Shown here in pieces: positions 56,136 to 63,932 of a stretch of 64,000 nt of DNA. Below the pieces are notes generated by a model. That model was not told the origin of the DNA, searched no databases, and saw nothing but the letters and a program-made list of their open reading frames with translations. Numbering within the stretch: the first letter of the stretch is position 1; each line of letters begins with the position of its first letter. The position numbers were made by a program, and so were the translations under genes. The stretch spans positions 32,389 to 96,388 of the forward strand of contig REDW01000077.1 in the NCBI GenBank assembly GCA_007693325.1, read 5' to 3'. This DNA is from Spirochaetaceae bacterium. GTDB lineage: Bacteria > Spirochaetota > Spirochaetia > DSM-27196 > PWMO01.

Positions 56136-57892
56136 GTTGCGCTCATGCGCGCCGCAACACTGAACAGCGCCCACGCCAGCAGCAGCGCCTGGACGGCAAG
56201 CAGCGCAGCCGCCGCGCCGACACTCCCAAGCGAGAGAACCAGAAACGCCAGCAGCACGCGAAACACGTAGAAGTAGAGCACGATCAGCTGATGCAGTACA
56301 AACGGCAGCGTAAACAGCGCCAGCACGCCGAGTAGTGGAGCCCGCCCAAGATAGTGGCTGCGCCAGCGGATACCCAGCGCAATCCCAAACAGCGAGAATA
56401 TCAGCAAGCTGAACGGCAACAGAAACCGCATCCCCAGCTCCACGTGCACCGGCTCCACCGCAAAGCCAAAGTCCGGGTAGATCCGTGCCTTCTGCAGCAG
56501 ATCGGGTACCGCGGCAGAACTCAGGCCGTTATCTGCGGCTGCCAGCAGCTCCAGCCGGCTGACCGGCGACCGGATTTCCAGCACATGGGCCACACTCTCA
56601 TCGCGCGCGCCACTGAGGTAGTGCGGCTCTGAAACGGTACGCTGTTGGCGGTCAACCGCGCGCATGTTGAGGAAGCTGGAGGTGCCTCCATCTTGAGAGT
56701 CGCGCTGTTCTATCTTGCCGTAGTCCGCGCGCAGGTGATAGATGATCTCACCGTCGGCGCCGTACTGCACGGCCTCGATACCCAGCGCGTAACGTCCGCC
56801 CGAGGCCAGGATCATCCGGTCTATGTGCACAAACTCTTGTACTGCGTTAGCCGGCTCTTCGGCGCCAGGACCGTTGCGAAACGTCAGATTATGGCGCGCG
56901 GGAAATGCCTCGGCGCGCTCGATTTCATGCAGGAAGAACGACACGCGCTGGATCGCCTCGAGCGCCAGTGGGTAGTAGAGCTCGATATCGCGATCATCCG
57001 GATAGTCCGCACGCAGATCGGCAAACGCGTAGTACGCCTGAATCAGGCTCTGGCCCTGTTCATCGGACAACAACCAGTAGGCGTGACGCTTTCTTTCGTA
57101 GCGCTCCTGCTGGGCTGCTTCCTGGAGAGTCTGACCAAAGGCGCGCATCCCCTCATTGGCGTTGGCCAGGATGCGCCGCGCCTCTTCGCGGCCGGAATCG
57201 AGCGCCAACGCCAGCCTGGCGTAGTAGTGCGCCGTGAAGAAATCCTGCTCCCCGATGGCCGCCGCAGCGCGGTTTACAAGCTGCGTAGCATCAGGTGCCT
57301 CGCGGCGCGCCGCACGCAGAAAGACCGTATCGCGGTCCGGCTGCGCTTCTATCTCGCGCGCGTCGGCCATAGCACGGGCTTCATCCAGCTGAGCACGGAC
57401 CTCTGTGTTCTCGGCATCGATGTTGAGATAGAGCGCGTAGTCAACCGCCGCCCGCTCGTACTCTCCGGCACGCTCAAACTGTTGCGCCTGCGAAAGCAAC
57501 GCGCGTGCAAACTCGCTCTGGTAGACGTAGCTGTCGCGCCGCGCCGCGGCGTACGGCTGAATTATACCCACGGCAACCGCGAACAGCATCGTGATCACGG
57601 TGAACAGCACCAGCGGGCCCTTGAGCGCGCGCACCAGGGCGCGGTCCGCCAGGCGCACACCCGGCCCGAAGCCGGCAAACAGCGAATAGAGCAGAAGAAC
57701 GGCGCTAAGGTGAGCGGTGGGCAGAACCTCGATAAACAGCGCGACACCGTTCCAGAGGATCCACCCGGTCCGCAGTACCGGCAGCACAATGCGTCCGGGA
57801 AACATGAACATCGAGTAGATGAGCATTGCCCCGAAGGCCACGAGATAGACTATCGCCAGCACGATGACCGCAGCGCGTCCCTGCCTATCCAC
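56132..57892 (-). CDS. membrane protein with LptF/LptG-like ends and TPR-like middle
   Basis: 586 aa. Three to four helices fill residues 7-113 and three more residues 485-580, enclosing a large extracytoplasmic part. The C-terminal HVELGMRFLLPFSLLIFSLFG then IALGIRWR resembles the LptF/LptG motif (hxRxxLPhxxhhFxLhGhxLG). The middle contains TPR-like stretches (QQFERAGEYERAAVDYALYL; AAAIGEQDFFTAHYYARLAL) not found in standard LptF or LptG. Could be a lipid-transport permease or a spirochaete-specific membrane scaffold. It overlaps both neighbouring genes. Confidence 0.55.
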   Translation of the reverse strand: MDRQGRAAVIVLAIVYLVAFGAMLIYSMFMFPGRIVLPVLRTGWILWNGVALFIEVLPTAHLSAVLLLYSLFAGFGPGVRLADRALVRALKGPLVLFTVITMLFAVAVGIIQPYAAARRDSYVYQSEFARALLSQAQQFERAGEYERAAVDYALYLNIDAENTEVRAQLDEARAMADAREIEAQPDRDTVFLRAARREAPDATQLVNRAAAAIGEQDFFTAHYYARLALALDSGREEARRILANANEGMRAFGQTLQEAAQQERYERKRHAYWLLSDEQGQSLIQAYYAFADLRADYPDDRDIELYYPLALEAIQRVSFFLHEIERAEAFPARHNLTFRNGPGAEEPANAVQEFVHIDRMILASGGRYALGIEAVQYGADGEIIYHLRADYGKIEQRDSQDGGTSSFLNMRAVDRQQRTVSEPHYLSGARDESVAHVLEIRSPVSRLELLAAADNGLSSAAVPDLLQKARIYPDFGFAVEPVHVELGMRFLLPFSLLIFSLFGIALGIRWRSHYLGRAPLLGVLALFTLPFVLHQLIVLYFYVFRVLLAFLVLSLGSVGAAAALLAVQALLLAWALFSVAARMSAT

Positions 57893-58886
57893 CGTTCACT
57901 TCCCTCTTCCAGTGTGAGAAAGACGGCATCACAACATTGATAACCAACAGCAGCAGTCCAACTGCTGCCAGAAGCAGCGCAGAAAGGTAGGACAGGGGAA
58001 AATCCGCCAACGGCAGCAGCCGTCCGAGCGCCTGCAACATGGTCTGGTCCAGTGCCAGCGGGAGCAGATAGAGCAGCAGGCGCAGCCAGCCGATAGCCAG
58101 AATGGCGTTGAACAGCGGCCAACGGGTCAGACGCACGATGACCCACGACATGACTATGATCAGCGCCAGTGCGGCAACCGTGAAAACTCCGGCCAGGCGG
58201 TCCGCCCGTGCCAACCCGGCCAGCGGCACTGCGGTTCTGCGCACGTCGTTGAGCATTCCGCTGACCAGCGGGGGCGGTTCTACGATGTTCCACGGACCGC
58301 CCTGCAGCTTGGACAGTGTGACGGTTTCCGCGGGGGTGGAGAACTGTATAGCTTCTTTCACGGGATCATAGCTCGCACGCGGATGAACGCTGAAGCCGGC
58401 GGCGCCATTGCGGTTACCGGCCTGCGCGGCAGAGGCGCGCCAGAGCAGTACGTCGCGCAGTTGAGTTCCCTCGCGCCGGCCAACGTAGAGGGCCACCTGG
58501 GGCGAGCGCAACAGGACACCCGCAGCCGGCGCGCGCGCCGGCTGCACAGCGGGCTCCCGCCCCTGCAGAGGAAGCTCAACTGCTGCCACCGCAACCAACA
58601 GCGACGCCGCGAGCAGTACCCAGAGAAACGACAGCGCTACCGGGGGAGAACCGCCTAGACGCAGAAGCCGGAAGAGACTCAACAAGGCCGCCGCCACGGC
58701 ACCGAGCACCAGCGCCGGCCGAATTCCGCGCATAATCAGCGGCAAGAGGTCAGCAAACGGGGGGGCTGCGGCTGCCTGGTCATAGAACCGGCTCCACAAA
58801 GCCATCCCGTGTACCCCGCTGATAAGGAGCACCAGCGCCAGGAAGGCGCCCAGATAGTACAGCGCAACGGCTAACCCGGTCTTCAC
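57885..58886 (-). CDS. membrane protein with LptF/LptG-like topology
   Basis: 333 aa. Three helices in residues 1-100 and three in about 230-330 flank a beta-rich segment (SYDPVKEAIQFSTPAETVTLSK). The layout is the same as in the following gene and in LptF/LptG permeases. No ABC ATPase is adjacent. Start GTG at 58886 is chosen because the only candidate upstream (TTG at 58925) lies in the -35 box of a good promoter. Its stop overlaps the next gene by 8 bases, so the pair plus the J-domain protein form an operon. Confidence 0.55.
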   Translation of the reverse strand: MKTGLAVALYYLGAFLALVLLISGVHGMALWSRFYDQAAAAPPFADLLPLIMRGIRPALVLGAVAAALLSLFRLLRLGGSPPVALSFLWVLLAASLLVAVAAVELPLQGREPAVQPARAPAAGVLLRSPQVALYVGRREGTQLRDVLLWRASAAQAGNRNGAAGFSVHPRASYDPVKEAIQFSTPAETVTLSKLQGGPWNIVEPPPLVSGMLNDVRRTAVPLAGLARADRLAGVFTVAALALIIVMSWVIVRLTRWPLFNAILAIGWLRLLLYLLPLALDQTMLQALGRLLPLADFPLSYLSALLLAAVGLLLLVINVVMPSFSHWKREVNGG

Positions 58887-58896
58887 GTTGAGCAGA

Positions 58897-58925
58897 ATCC
58901 TATCACGCGCCCGCTGACAATGCAA
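58897..58925 (-). promoter_or_regulatory. near-leaderless promoter of the membrane-protein operon
   Basis: On the minus strand: TTGCAT, 17 bases, TAGGAT, then 10 bases to GTG. Same spacing as the promoter at 36081-36109. Confidence 0.5.
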
Positions 58926-58965
58926 CCAAGCCGCGAATTGTTTGCAGCACGAGAGAATGCGTAAG

Positions 58966-59196
58966 TTTTCAACAGGTTATGCACAGGCGGAAGCCTCGCG
59001 CTTGTATGATTTTATTGACGGCCATGTGGCCGATTTCGGGGCTGCACGCCTTGGCACGGTTTAATCGTATACGATGCAATGTTTTATAGAGGTTCAACAC
59101 GTTGAGGCAAAAGAAGTCGACCGAATATGCGTCCGGCGCCTATAAACTTGTGTAGCCGTTTCAGCAGACATCGATTTTGCTCACAGGTTATCCACA
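58966..59196. other. intergenic region with DnaA-box-like sites and palindromes
   Basis: TTATGCACA (58977-58985) and TTATCCACA (59188-59196) both match the DnaA consensus TTATNCACA in the same orientation, with a weaker TTTTCAACA at 58966-58974. Between them lie three palindromes: CGGCCATGTGGCCG (59019-59032), ATCGTATACGAT (59064-59075) and TCAAC-AC-GTTGA (59094-59105). No coding frame is supported. It could be an origin, a DnaA-titrating site or an operator cluster. No dnaA or dnaN is near. Confidence 0.45.
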
Positions 59197-59849
59197 AGCG
59201 AATCGTGGCCCGATAACAGATACCCCTCGCCCCTGACAGACTGTATGGCGCACGAGCCGGCATCCGATGCGAGGGTGCGTAGCTTACACCGCAGCGAGGA
59301 GATATGGACGTCAACAGTTCGGGAATTTGCGCCGCCGCGGCCCCATATGGCGTAGTAGAGTGACTCCCGGGAGACCACTTCTCCGGCGTAGCGCAACAGC
59401 AGCTGTAGAATGCGGTACTCGGCGGCCGACAACGACGCCGAGGCCGCAACGTTCGAGACGCAGCCGGCACCCAGCGTCAAACCGAAACGGCTATCTGCAC
59501 GCGCCGCCTCCAGCAGGCGACGACGCAGCCGGGCAAAGAGCTCGGCCGCACTCCATGGAGTGCGCATGAAGTCAGCTACACCGCGCAGCAGTACGACCGG
59601 AATGAGCTCCGCCGGGCCAAAGGCGATAACCTGCGCGCTCAACAGCATGCCCGGTTGGATTGTGCGCAGGTCGGGCAGCATGTGCCCCGGCAGTACCAGC
59701 GCGTCGCAGCGCGGCAGATCGCCGAGCCCCCGCGACCACGAGAGGCTCCACTGCCCCGACTGCGGCGTGTTATCTACGTAGAGGCGAATCTGATCGGCGA
59801 GTGGAGTTGAAACTGCGATACAGTGAACCGTGAGCCGGTCAGGTGTCAC
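59181..59849 (-). CDS. pseudo-receiver / OmpR-type winged-helix regulator
   Basis: 222 aa. The C-terminal 100 residues are an OmpR/PhoB winged helix: LSAAEYRILQLLLRYAGEVVSRESLYYAIWG and RTVDVHISSLRCKLRT. The N-terminal 120 residues have receiver-like strands, but the phospho-acceptor Asp is Pro (CDALVLPGHM) and the conserved lysine is lost (FMRTPW for YITKPF), so phosphorylation is not expected. GTG start lies inside the end of pspA (11-base overlap). It probably regulates by protein contact, perhaps of the PspA operon itself. Confidence 0.85.
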   Translation of the reverse strand: MTPDRLTVHCIAVSTPLADQIRLYVDNTPQSGQWSLSWSRGLGDLPRCDALVLPGHMLPDLRTIQPGMLLSAQVIAFGPAELIPVVLLRGVADFMRTPWSAAELFARLRRRLLEAARADSRFGLTLGAGCVSNVAASASLSAAEYRILQLLLRYAGEVVSRESLYYAIWGRGGANSRTVDVHISSLRCKLRTLASDAGSCAIQSVRGEGYLLSGHDSLVDNL

Positions 59850-60648
59850 CGGAAGATTCGTTCTTCAGCTTCTGCTTGAGCGCCTCAAGAGACTCATCTA
59901 TGTCTTGCGGCGCATCGTCTTGCGCCACATCCGAGCCGCCGGCGGCATCCGAGGCCGACGGGCCGCTCTTGTCTTCGAGCGCGATCTTCTCGCGCAGTGC
60001 ATCCAGCAGCGTGTCGGACTCACCCGACGAGCTCTCCAGCTTGGCAAACTCACGCTCGAGTGAATCGTCCTGAATTTTGCCTTCGATCTCTTCGAGCGCC
60101 TCGTTCTCGGCCTCGATCTGGTCCATCTTGGCCGACATCTTGTCGAAGGCCTCGAATGCCGAGGTATCCGAGAGACCGCCGAGGGTCTCCTGCATCTTGC
60201 GCTGGGCCTCGGCGCGCTTGGCGCGCGCGATCAGCATGTTACGCTTGCGCTGCGCCTCGTCGATCTTCTGGTCCAGCCCGCGCAGTGAAAGCTTCAGCCG
60301 TTCAACCGCATCGCACTGTGCCTTCCACTGCTGTTCGTACTCGGCGGCCAGATTCTCGTACTGCTGCTTCTGCTGCAGCGCCTGCCGCGCCAGGTCTTCG
60401 CGTTCTGACTTGAGCGCCAGAACCGCCTTGCGCTCCCACTCATCTGCCTGGGCACGGGTTTCGTCGATACGGCGCTTCAGCTTCTTCTCATCGGCAATTG
60501 CCGACGCGACGCTCTTCTTGGAGTCGATCAGCTGCTGATTCATGTCCGAGATCAGCTGGTTCAGCATCTTCTCGGGGTTCTCAGCCTTGCTGATCATATC
60601 GTTGATGTTCGACTTAATCAGACGGCGAAATCGATCAAACAGTCCCAC
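59839..60648 (-). CDS. pspA: PspA/IM30 family protein
   Basis: 269 aa, a long coiled-coil protein: GLFDRFRRLIKSNINDMISKAENPEKMLNQLI at the N-terminus is the PspA/Vipp1 start with its amphipathic helix, and residues 30-220 are almost continuous heptads. The C-terminal 60 residues are acidic and end in a helix, longer than in E. coli PspA. The protein binds stressed inner membrane and keeps the proton gradient. It lies between the STAS-zinc-ribbon gene (6 bases upstream) and the pseudo-receiver regulator. Confidence 0.92.
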   Translation of the reverse strand: MGLFDRFRRLIKSNINDMISKAENPEKMLNQLISDMNQQLIDSKKSVASAIADEKKLKRRIDETRAQADEWERKAVLALKSEREDLARQALQQKQQYENLAAEYEQQWKAQCDAVERLKLSLRGLDQKIDEAQRKRNMLIARAKRAEAQRKMQETLGGLSDTSAFEAFDKMSAKMDQIEAENEALEEIEGKIQDDSLEREFAKLESSSGESDTLLDALREKIALEDKSGPSASDAAGGSDVAQDDAPQDIDESLEALKQKLKNESSGDT

Positions 60649-60654
60649 GAAATC

Positions 60655-61206
60655 TTATCCCAGAAACACTTGTCCCGAGTTATCGATGGCCAGAATCGTC
60701 TTGCACTCGGAACAGCGGAATCGGCCTGCCCGCGTGGCTTTGAGCTTCTTGGAACAGATCGGACACTTGAATATCTTTGGAAAGACATCCGATTCGACCT
60801 TGGCTCCCCCCTTCTTGAAGAAGTCCACCGCTTCATCGAGGTTGTCCTTGATATTGAAGAACTGCGAAAAACCGAGCAGCTGGAATACCTCGTACACCTT
60901 GGGCTGAATCTCGAGCAGCACCAGGTCACCACCGCGCGGCTTGACCGCTTTGAGAAACGCGGTAAACGATCCGATGCCGGTACTGGAAACGTAGTTCAGT
61001 CCGCCGCAATGAAAGATGAGACGGGTGAAGCCCGATTCAACCGCGCGCGTAACCCGCTTCTGGAAGAAATTGGAATTGTAGGTGTCTATGTACCCTGTGA
61101 GGTACATGATCAGGCAGCCCTCGACAGAGTCTACTTTCTGGAGGCGGATCTTGAGGCTCTCGTCCTTTTCTTCGTCGAATCCCGCTACGATCTCGTTATT
61201 GCTCAT
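60655..61206 (-). CDS. STAS domain / zinc-ribbon protein
   Basis: 183 aa. Residues about 25-130 are a STAS (anti-sigma antagonist) domain, with the phosphorylatable serine in LNYVSSTGIGSFTAF. Residues 145-183 are a zinc ribbon with two pairs, CPIC and CSEC. STAS proteins control partner-switching through an anti-sigma kinase; the ribbon is an unusual addition. It leads the pspA operon from a strong promoter, so partner-switching may feed the envelope-stress response. Confidence 0.88.
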   Translation of the reverse strand: MSNNEIVAGFDEEKDESLKIRLQKVDSVEGCLIMYLTGYIDTYNSNFFQKRVTRAVESGFTRLIFHCGGLNYVSSTGIGSFTAFLKAVKPRGGDLVLLEIQPKVYEVFQLLGFSQFFNIKDNLDEAVDFFKKGGAKVESDVFPKIFKCPICSKKLKATRAGRFRCSECKTILAIDNSGQVFLG

Positions 61207-61270
61207 GATTCTCCTTCACTCTGCCACGGGGACGAAGCCACCCGGCTATTTTACTTAAACAATCGGCACA

Positions 61271-61299
61271 ATAGTATGCGCCCATTGCAGTTTTGTCAA
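61271..61299 (-). promoter_or_regulatory. strong sigma-70 promoter of the STAS-pspA operon
   Basis: On the minus strand: perfect TTGACA, 17 bases, TACTAT, about 65 bases before the ATG. Confidence 0.65.
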
Positions 61300-61331
61300 A
61301 TAGTGTGCGCCCAGGCATCCGGCACACACGC

Positions 61332-62102
61332 TCAACCCACCGTTGCACCGTCAACGGCGATCACTGCGCCGTTGAACAGGGCAGACCGCGGATCGAGTAC
61401 GGCAACTGCGGCCGAAGCAACCTGCCGCGGCGTCCACAGCCTGCCTTCTGGAAGCCGCCGGGCGTAGCGCGCACGCGCGGCGTCATCGAGGTACTCGGTA
61501 TCAACGTAGCCCGGGCAGAGCGCGGTCACCCCCACATTGCCACCGGCAACCTCACGCGCTGCGCTCTTGACCCACGACATCAGCGCAGTCTTGACCGCAC
61601 TGTACGCAGCGACGCTGCGGTAGCCACGGATCTGGGCGGTACCGCTTCCGCCGAAGACCAGCACACGGCCAAATCCGCGTTCGACCATGGTCGGAAGACA
61701 GCGTTGTCCGATCAGCACCGGCAGCATCAAGTTGGCTTCGTAGAGCTCGCGCCACTGTGCCGCGCCGGTGCGGTACAACGGCTGCTCCAGAAACGGCCCG
61801 TAGGACACCACAACGATATCCGGTATCTGCTGTCCGAGTAACGTCTCGACGGCCTGCTCAATCGGCTGCCGAGGATCGATTGGACAGACCACCGCGGTCG
61901 CCCGCCCGCCGCAACCGCAGAGCTCGGCAGCCACCGCTTCTGTCCGGCCGGCGTGACGGCCGTGCACGCGAAGCTCGGCACCACGTGCAGAGAGGGATCG
62001 CGCCACCTCTCGCCCGATCCCTCCGCTTGCGCCAACCACAAGCGCGCTGTAGCCACCGAACAGAGCGGTCTGGTCTGTTGAACCGGAAGCGGAAGGGATC
62101 AT
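61332..62102 (-). CDS. short-chain dehydrogenase/reductase
   Basis: 256 aa. SALVVGASGGIGREVARSL is the nucleotide motif (GASGGIG), and catalytic YxxxK appears as YSAVKTALMSW, with Ser in VFGGSGTAQIRG. CPGYVDTEYLD is the usual loop after the catalytic residues. It is NAD(P)-dependent and cytoplasmic; the substrate is unknown. ATG at 62102 is preferred to the far upstream readings because a -10-like TATGTT ends 8 bases before it. Confidence 0.87.
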   Translation of the reverse strand: MIPSASGSTDQTALFGGYSALVVGASGGIGREVARSLSARGAELRVHGRHAGRTEAVAAELCGCGGRATAVVCPIDPRQPIEQAVETLLGQQIPDIVVVSYGPFLEQPLYRTGAAQWRELYEANLMLPVLIGQRCLPTMVERGFGRVLVFGGSGTAQIRGYRSVAAYSAVKTALMSWVKSAAREVAGGNVGVTALCPGYVDTEYLDDAARARYARRLPEGRLWTPRQVASAAVAVLDPRSALFNGAVIAVDGATVG

Positions 62103-62110
62103 ATAGAATG

Positions 62111-62116
62111 AACATA
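62111..62116 (-). promoter_or_regulatory. -10 element of a putative leaderless SDR promoter
   Basis: TATGTT preceded by TGT on the minus strand, 8 bases before the SDR ATG. No convincing -35. Confidence 0.3.
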
Positions 62117-62142
62117 ACACGTTCGGCGCCGGTTTTCCGCAC

Positions 62143-62173
62143 TTGGACACATTGCGCACGCTTCTGCTATAAT
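62143..62173 (+). promoter_or_regulatory. extended -10 promoter of the exported protein at 62201
   Basis: TTGGAC, 19 bases, TATAAT with TGC directly before it. A leader of about 20 bases contains AAAGGAG. Confidence 0.55.
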
Positions 62174-62200
62174 GCAGCTGAAAGTTGCAAAGGAGTTGGC

Positions 62201-62698
62201 GTGCGGTTACGTGGAGCTTACGGAAAACTGGCGTTCTACCTTGTCTTGATGTTGAGCGCCGCGGCGCCCGGCGCGCAGCAGCGCCAGGTGCAGTCGGCAA
62301 CGGTTGATTTCTCAATCACGCTGCAGGAGATTCACCGTATACTCGAGGACGAAGGTCCGGCTGGACTGCCGACCGACCGTGCGCTGGTGATCGACGGCGT
62401 GGTAGCCGAAATAGTGGTGATTGACCCCGAGCCGGAAAGCTTTCTGGTACAGATTGAACTGGTGACCGGACGCTGGATCGGGCTGGAGGAGATTCACCTC
62501 TACCGCGCCTACGTCTTTGTTCAGGGGCCGCAGTTTGCTGAGCGTGTTTCGCAGCGCGCGGCCGCGAACGACCAACACGCTGTTGTAACTCCCAACAGCC
62601 GGATAATCGTGTTGGGGAACATCGTTGATGTTTTTGTGGACGAAGACGGAAGCAGCGCTCCGATTATCGACGTGATCGACCTGCGCCTTATCCGCTGA
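62201..62698 (+). CDS. small exported protein, OB-fold-like, unknown family
   Basis: 165 aa. GTG start with AAAGGAG 6 bases upstream. Residues 10-30 (KLAFYLVLMLSAAAPGAQQ) look like a signal peptide. The mature 135 residues are mostly beta strands (LVIDGVVAEIVVIDPEPESFLVQIELVTGRWIG; SRIIVLGNIVDVFVDEDG), suggesting an OB-fold or similar small barrel. No catalytic motif is visible. It diverges from the SDR gene and converges on the sigma-54 activator gene. Confidence 0.7.
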   Translation: MRLRGAYGKLAFYLVLMLSAAAPGAQQRQVQSATVDFSITLQEIHRILEDEGPAGLPTDRALVIDGVVAEIVVIDPEPESFLVQIELVTGRWIGLEEIHLYRAYVFVQGPQFAERVSQRAAANDQHAVVTPNSRIIVLGNIVDVFVDEDGSSAPIIDVIDLRLIR

Positions 62699-62703
62699 TC
62701 AGC

Positions 62704-63849
62704 CTATGCGCTGAGCCGAATATCGGCGGCGCCGAGCCGGTCTCTTGGACACATGAGAACGCTGCGGTGAACAACGTTGCGCAGCTCGCGTGTGTTGCCC
62801 GGCCAGCGGTGGCTCACCAGGCGCTCGATGGCTTCCGGGGCAAATGATTTGCTCGCCGGGTGCAGCAGACGCAACCAGTGCCACGCCAGCAGCGGTATGT
62901 CTTCCAGGCGTTCACGAAGCGGCGGAATCTTCAGCAGCAGCACGCAGACCCGAAAAAACAGATCATCGCGGAACCCTCCGGCAGCGACCCGAGCATCGAG
63001 ATCACAATTGGTTGCGCTGATCAGGCGCTGATCAACGGTCAGCTTCCTTCCTCCCCCAATCCGCACGATGGTGCCGCTTTCAATCGATCGCAGTAGTTTT
63101 GCCTGCGCGTGAAGCGTGGTTTCACTGATCTCATCCAGAAACAGCGTGCCGCCCGCGCTGCGCTCAAACGACCCGGGGCGCGACACCGCACCGGTGAACG
63201 CACCGCGCTCGCTTCCAAAAAACTCTGATTCGAACAGGGTTTCGGGAACCGCAGCGCAGTTTACCGCCTCGAAGGGTCCCGCCGCACGACGCGACAGACC
63301 ATGAATCAGGCGCGCCGCAAGCTCTTTGCCGGTTCCGCTCTCTCCCTGCAACAAGACGGGGGCATCAGCACAGCTGAACGAACGGATCAGGTACCGAACC
63401 TCGCGCGCCGGCCCGCTGCTGCCGAGAAACTGTTCTCCAGCGATCTCGGTTGTTTCTTCATCGAGCCGGCTGCTGGCGATGGAACGTGCAATCACAGCGC
63501 GTTCGATGGCCCGAAGCAGACGTGTAGCGCTGTAAGGTTTTACAATGTAATCAAAAGCGCCGGCGTGGATCGCCCCGACAATCGATTCGTCATTGCGCAA
63601 GGGAGACAACACAATCATCGGTGGGGCGAATGGAAGGCTGCCGGCACTGCTCAGCAGCCGCTGGATTGTTTCAGGTTCTGCATCCGCATCAGCAACGTCG
63701 AACAGCACTGCATCTGCCCGCGTGCCCTGTAACGTGGAGCGGATATCGTAAACAACGTCAGCAAAAGCAACTTGATACTCAGGCGGCAGGATTGTGCGCA
63801 GAGCTCCCTCACGCGCACCCGCGCTGGCAAGGACGAGAATGCTGACCAT
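62704..63849 (-). CDS. NtrC-type sigma-54 activator without DNA-binding domain
   Basis: 381 aa. A receiver domain (1-120; Asp in VLFDVADA, Lys in YIVKPYS) precedes a complete AAA+ sigma-54 module: Walker A GESGTGKEL, GAFTGA in ERGAFTGAVSRPG, Walker B GGTLFLDEIS and the RWPGNTRELRN sensor. The protein ends soon after, at ADIRLSA, without the Fis-type helix-turn-helix. ATG at 63849 has GAGGAG 9 bases upstream; the reading to 63897 has no site. It may activate from solution, as Helicobacter and Campylobacter FlgR do. Target genes are unknown. Confidence 0.88.
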   Translation of the reverse strand: MVSILVLASAGAREGALRTILPPEYQVAFADVVYDIRSTLQGTRADAVLFDVADADAEPETIQRLLSSAGSLPFAPPMIVLSPLRNDESIVGAIHAGAFDYIVKPYSATRLLRAIERAVIARSIASSRLDEETTEIAGEQFLGSSGPAREVRYLIRSFSCADAPVLLQGESGTGKELAARLIHGLSRRAAGPFEAVNCAAVPETLFESEFFGSERGAFTGAVSRPGSFERSAGGTLFLDEISETTLHAQAKLLRSIESGTIVRIGGGRKLTVDQRLISATNCDLDARVAAGGFRDDLFFRVCVLLLKIPPLRERLEDIPLLAWHWLRLLHPASKSFAPEAIERLVSHRWPGNTRELRNVVHRSVLMCPRDRLGAADIRLSA

Positions 63850-63869
63850 TTCACTAATCTCCTCGGGTA

Positions 63870-63897
63870 AGTATACATGACTTTCGCGATCACACAA
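63870..63897 (-). promoter_or_regulatory. promoter of the sigma-54 activator gene
   Basis: On the minus strand: TTGTGT, 16 bases, TATACT preceded by TG. The rest of the region to the window end shows no coding frame. Confidence 0.45.
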
Positions 63898-63913
63898 GTA
63901 AATTTTTCGAAAA

Positions 63914-63932
63914 TGTTACGAACCTTGTGAAA
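63914..63932. promoter_or_regulatory. 19-nt intergenic motif, copy 2 (upstream of the sigma-54 activator)
   Basis: TGTTACGAACCTTGTGAAA, differing from the araA-upstream copy at one base. It is centred about 60 bases upstream of the predicted start. Confidence 0.4.

Noticed and set aside
56645..57940. 431-codon open frame on the plus strand
   Set aside because: It is antisense to the membrane-protein genes, has no start signal and no membrane or domain pattern; high GC leaves the opposite strand open.
58966..59196. Calling this the chromosome origin
   Set aside because: Two DnaA-like boxes without dnaA, dnaN or gyrase genes and without a skew calculation do not justify it; kept as a candidate only.
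59205..59220. GCCCGATAA resembling a sigma-28 -10 box
   Set aside because: No TAAA at the right distance, and it lies on the antisense strand of a coding gene.
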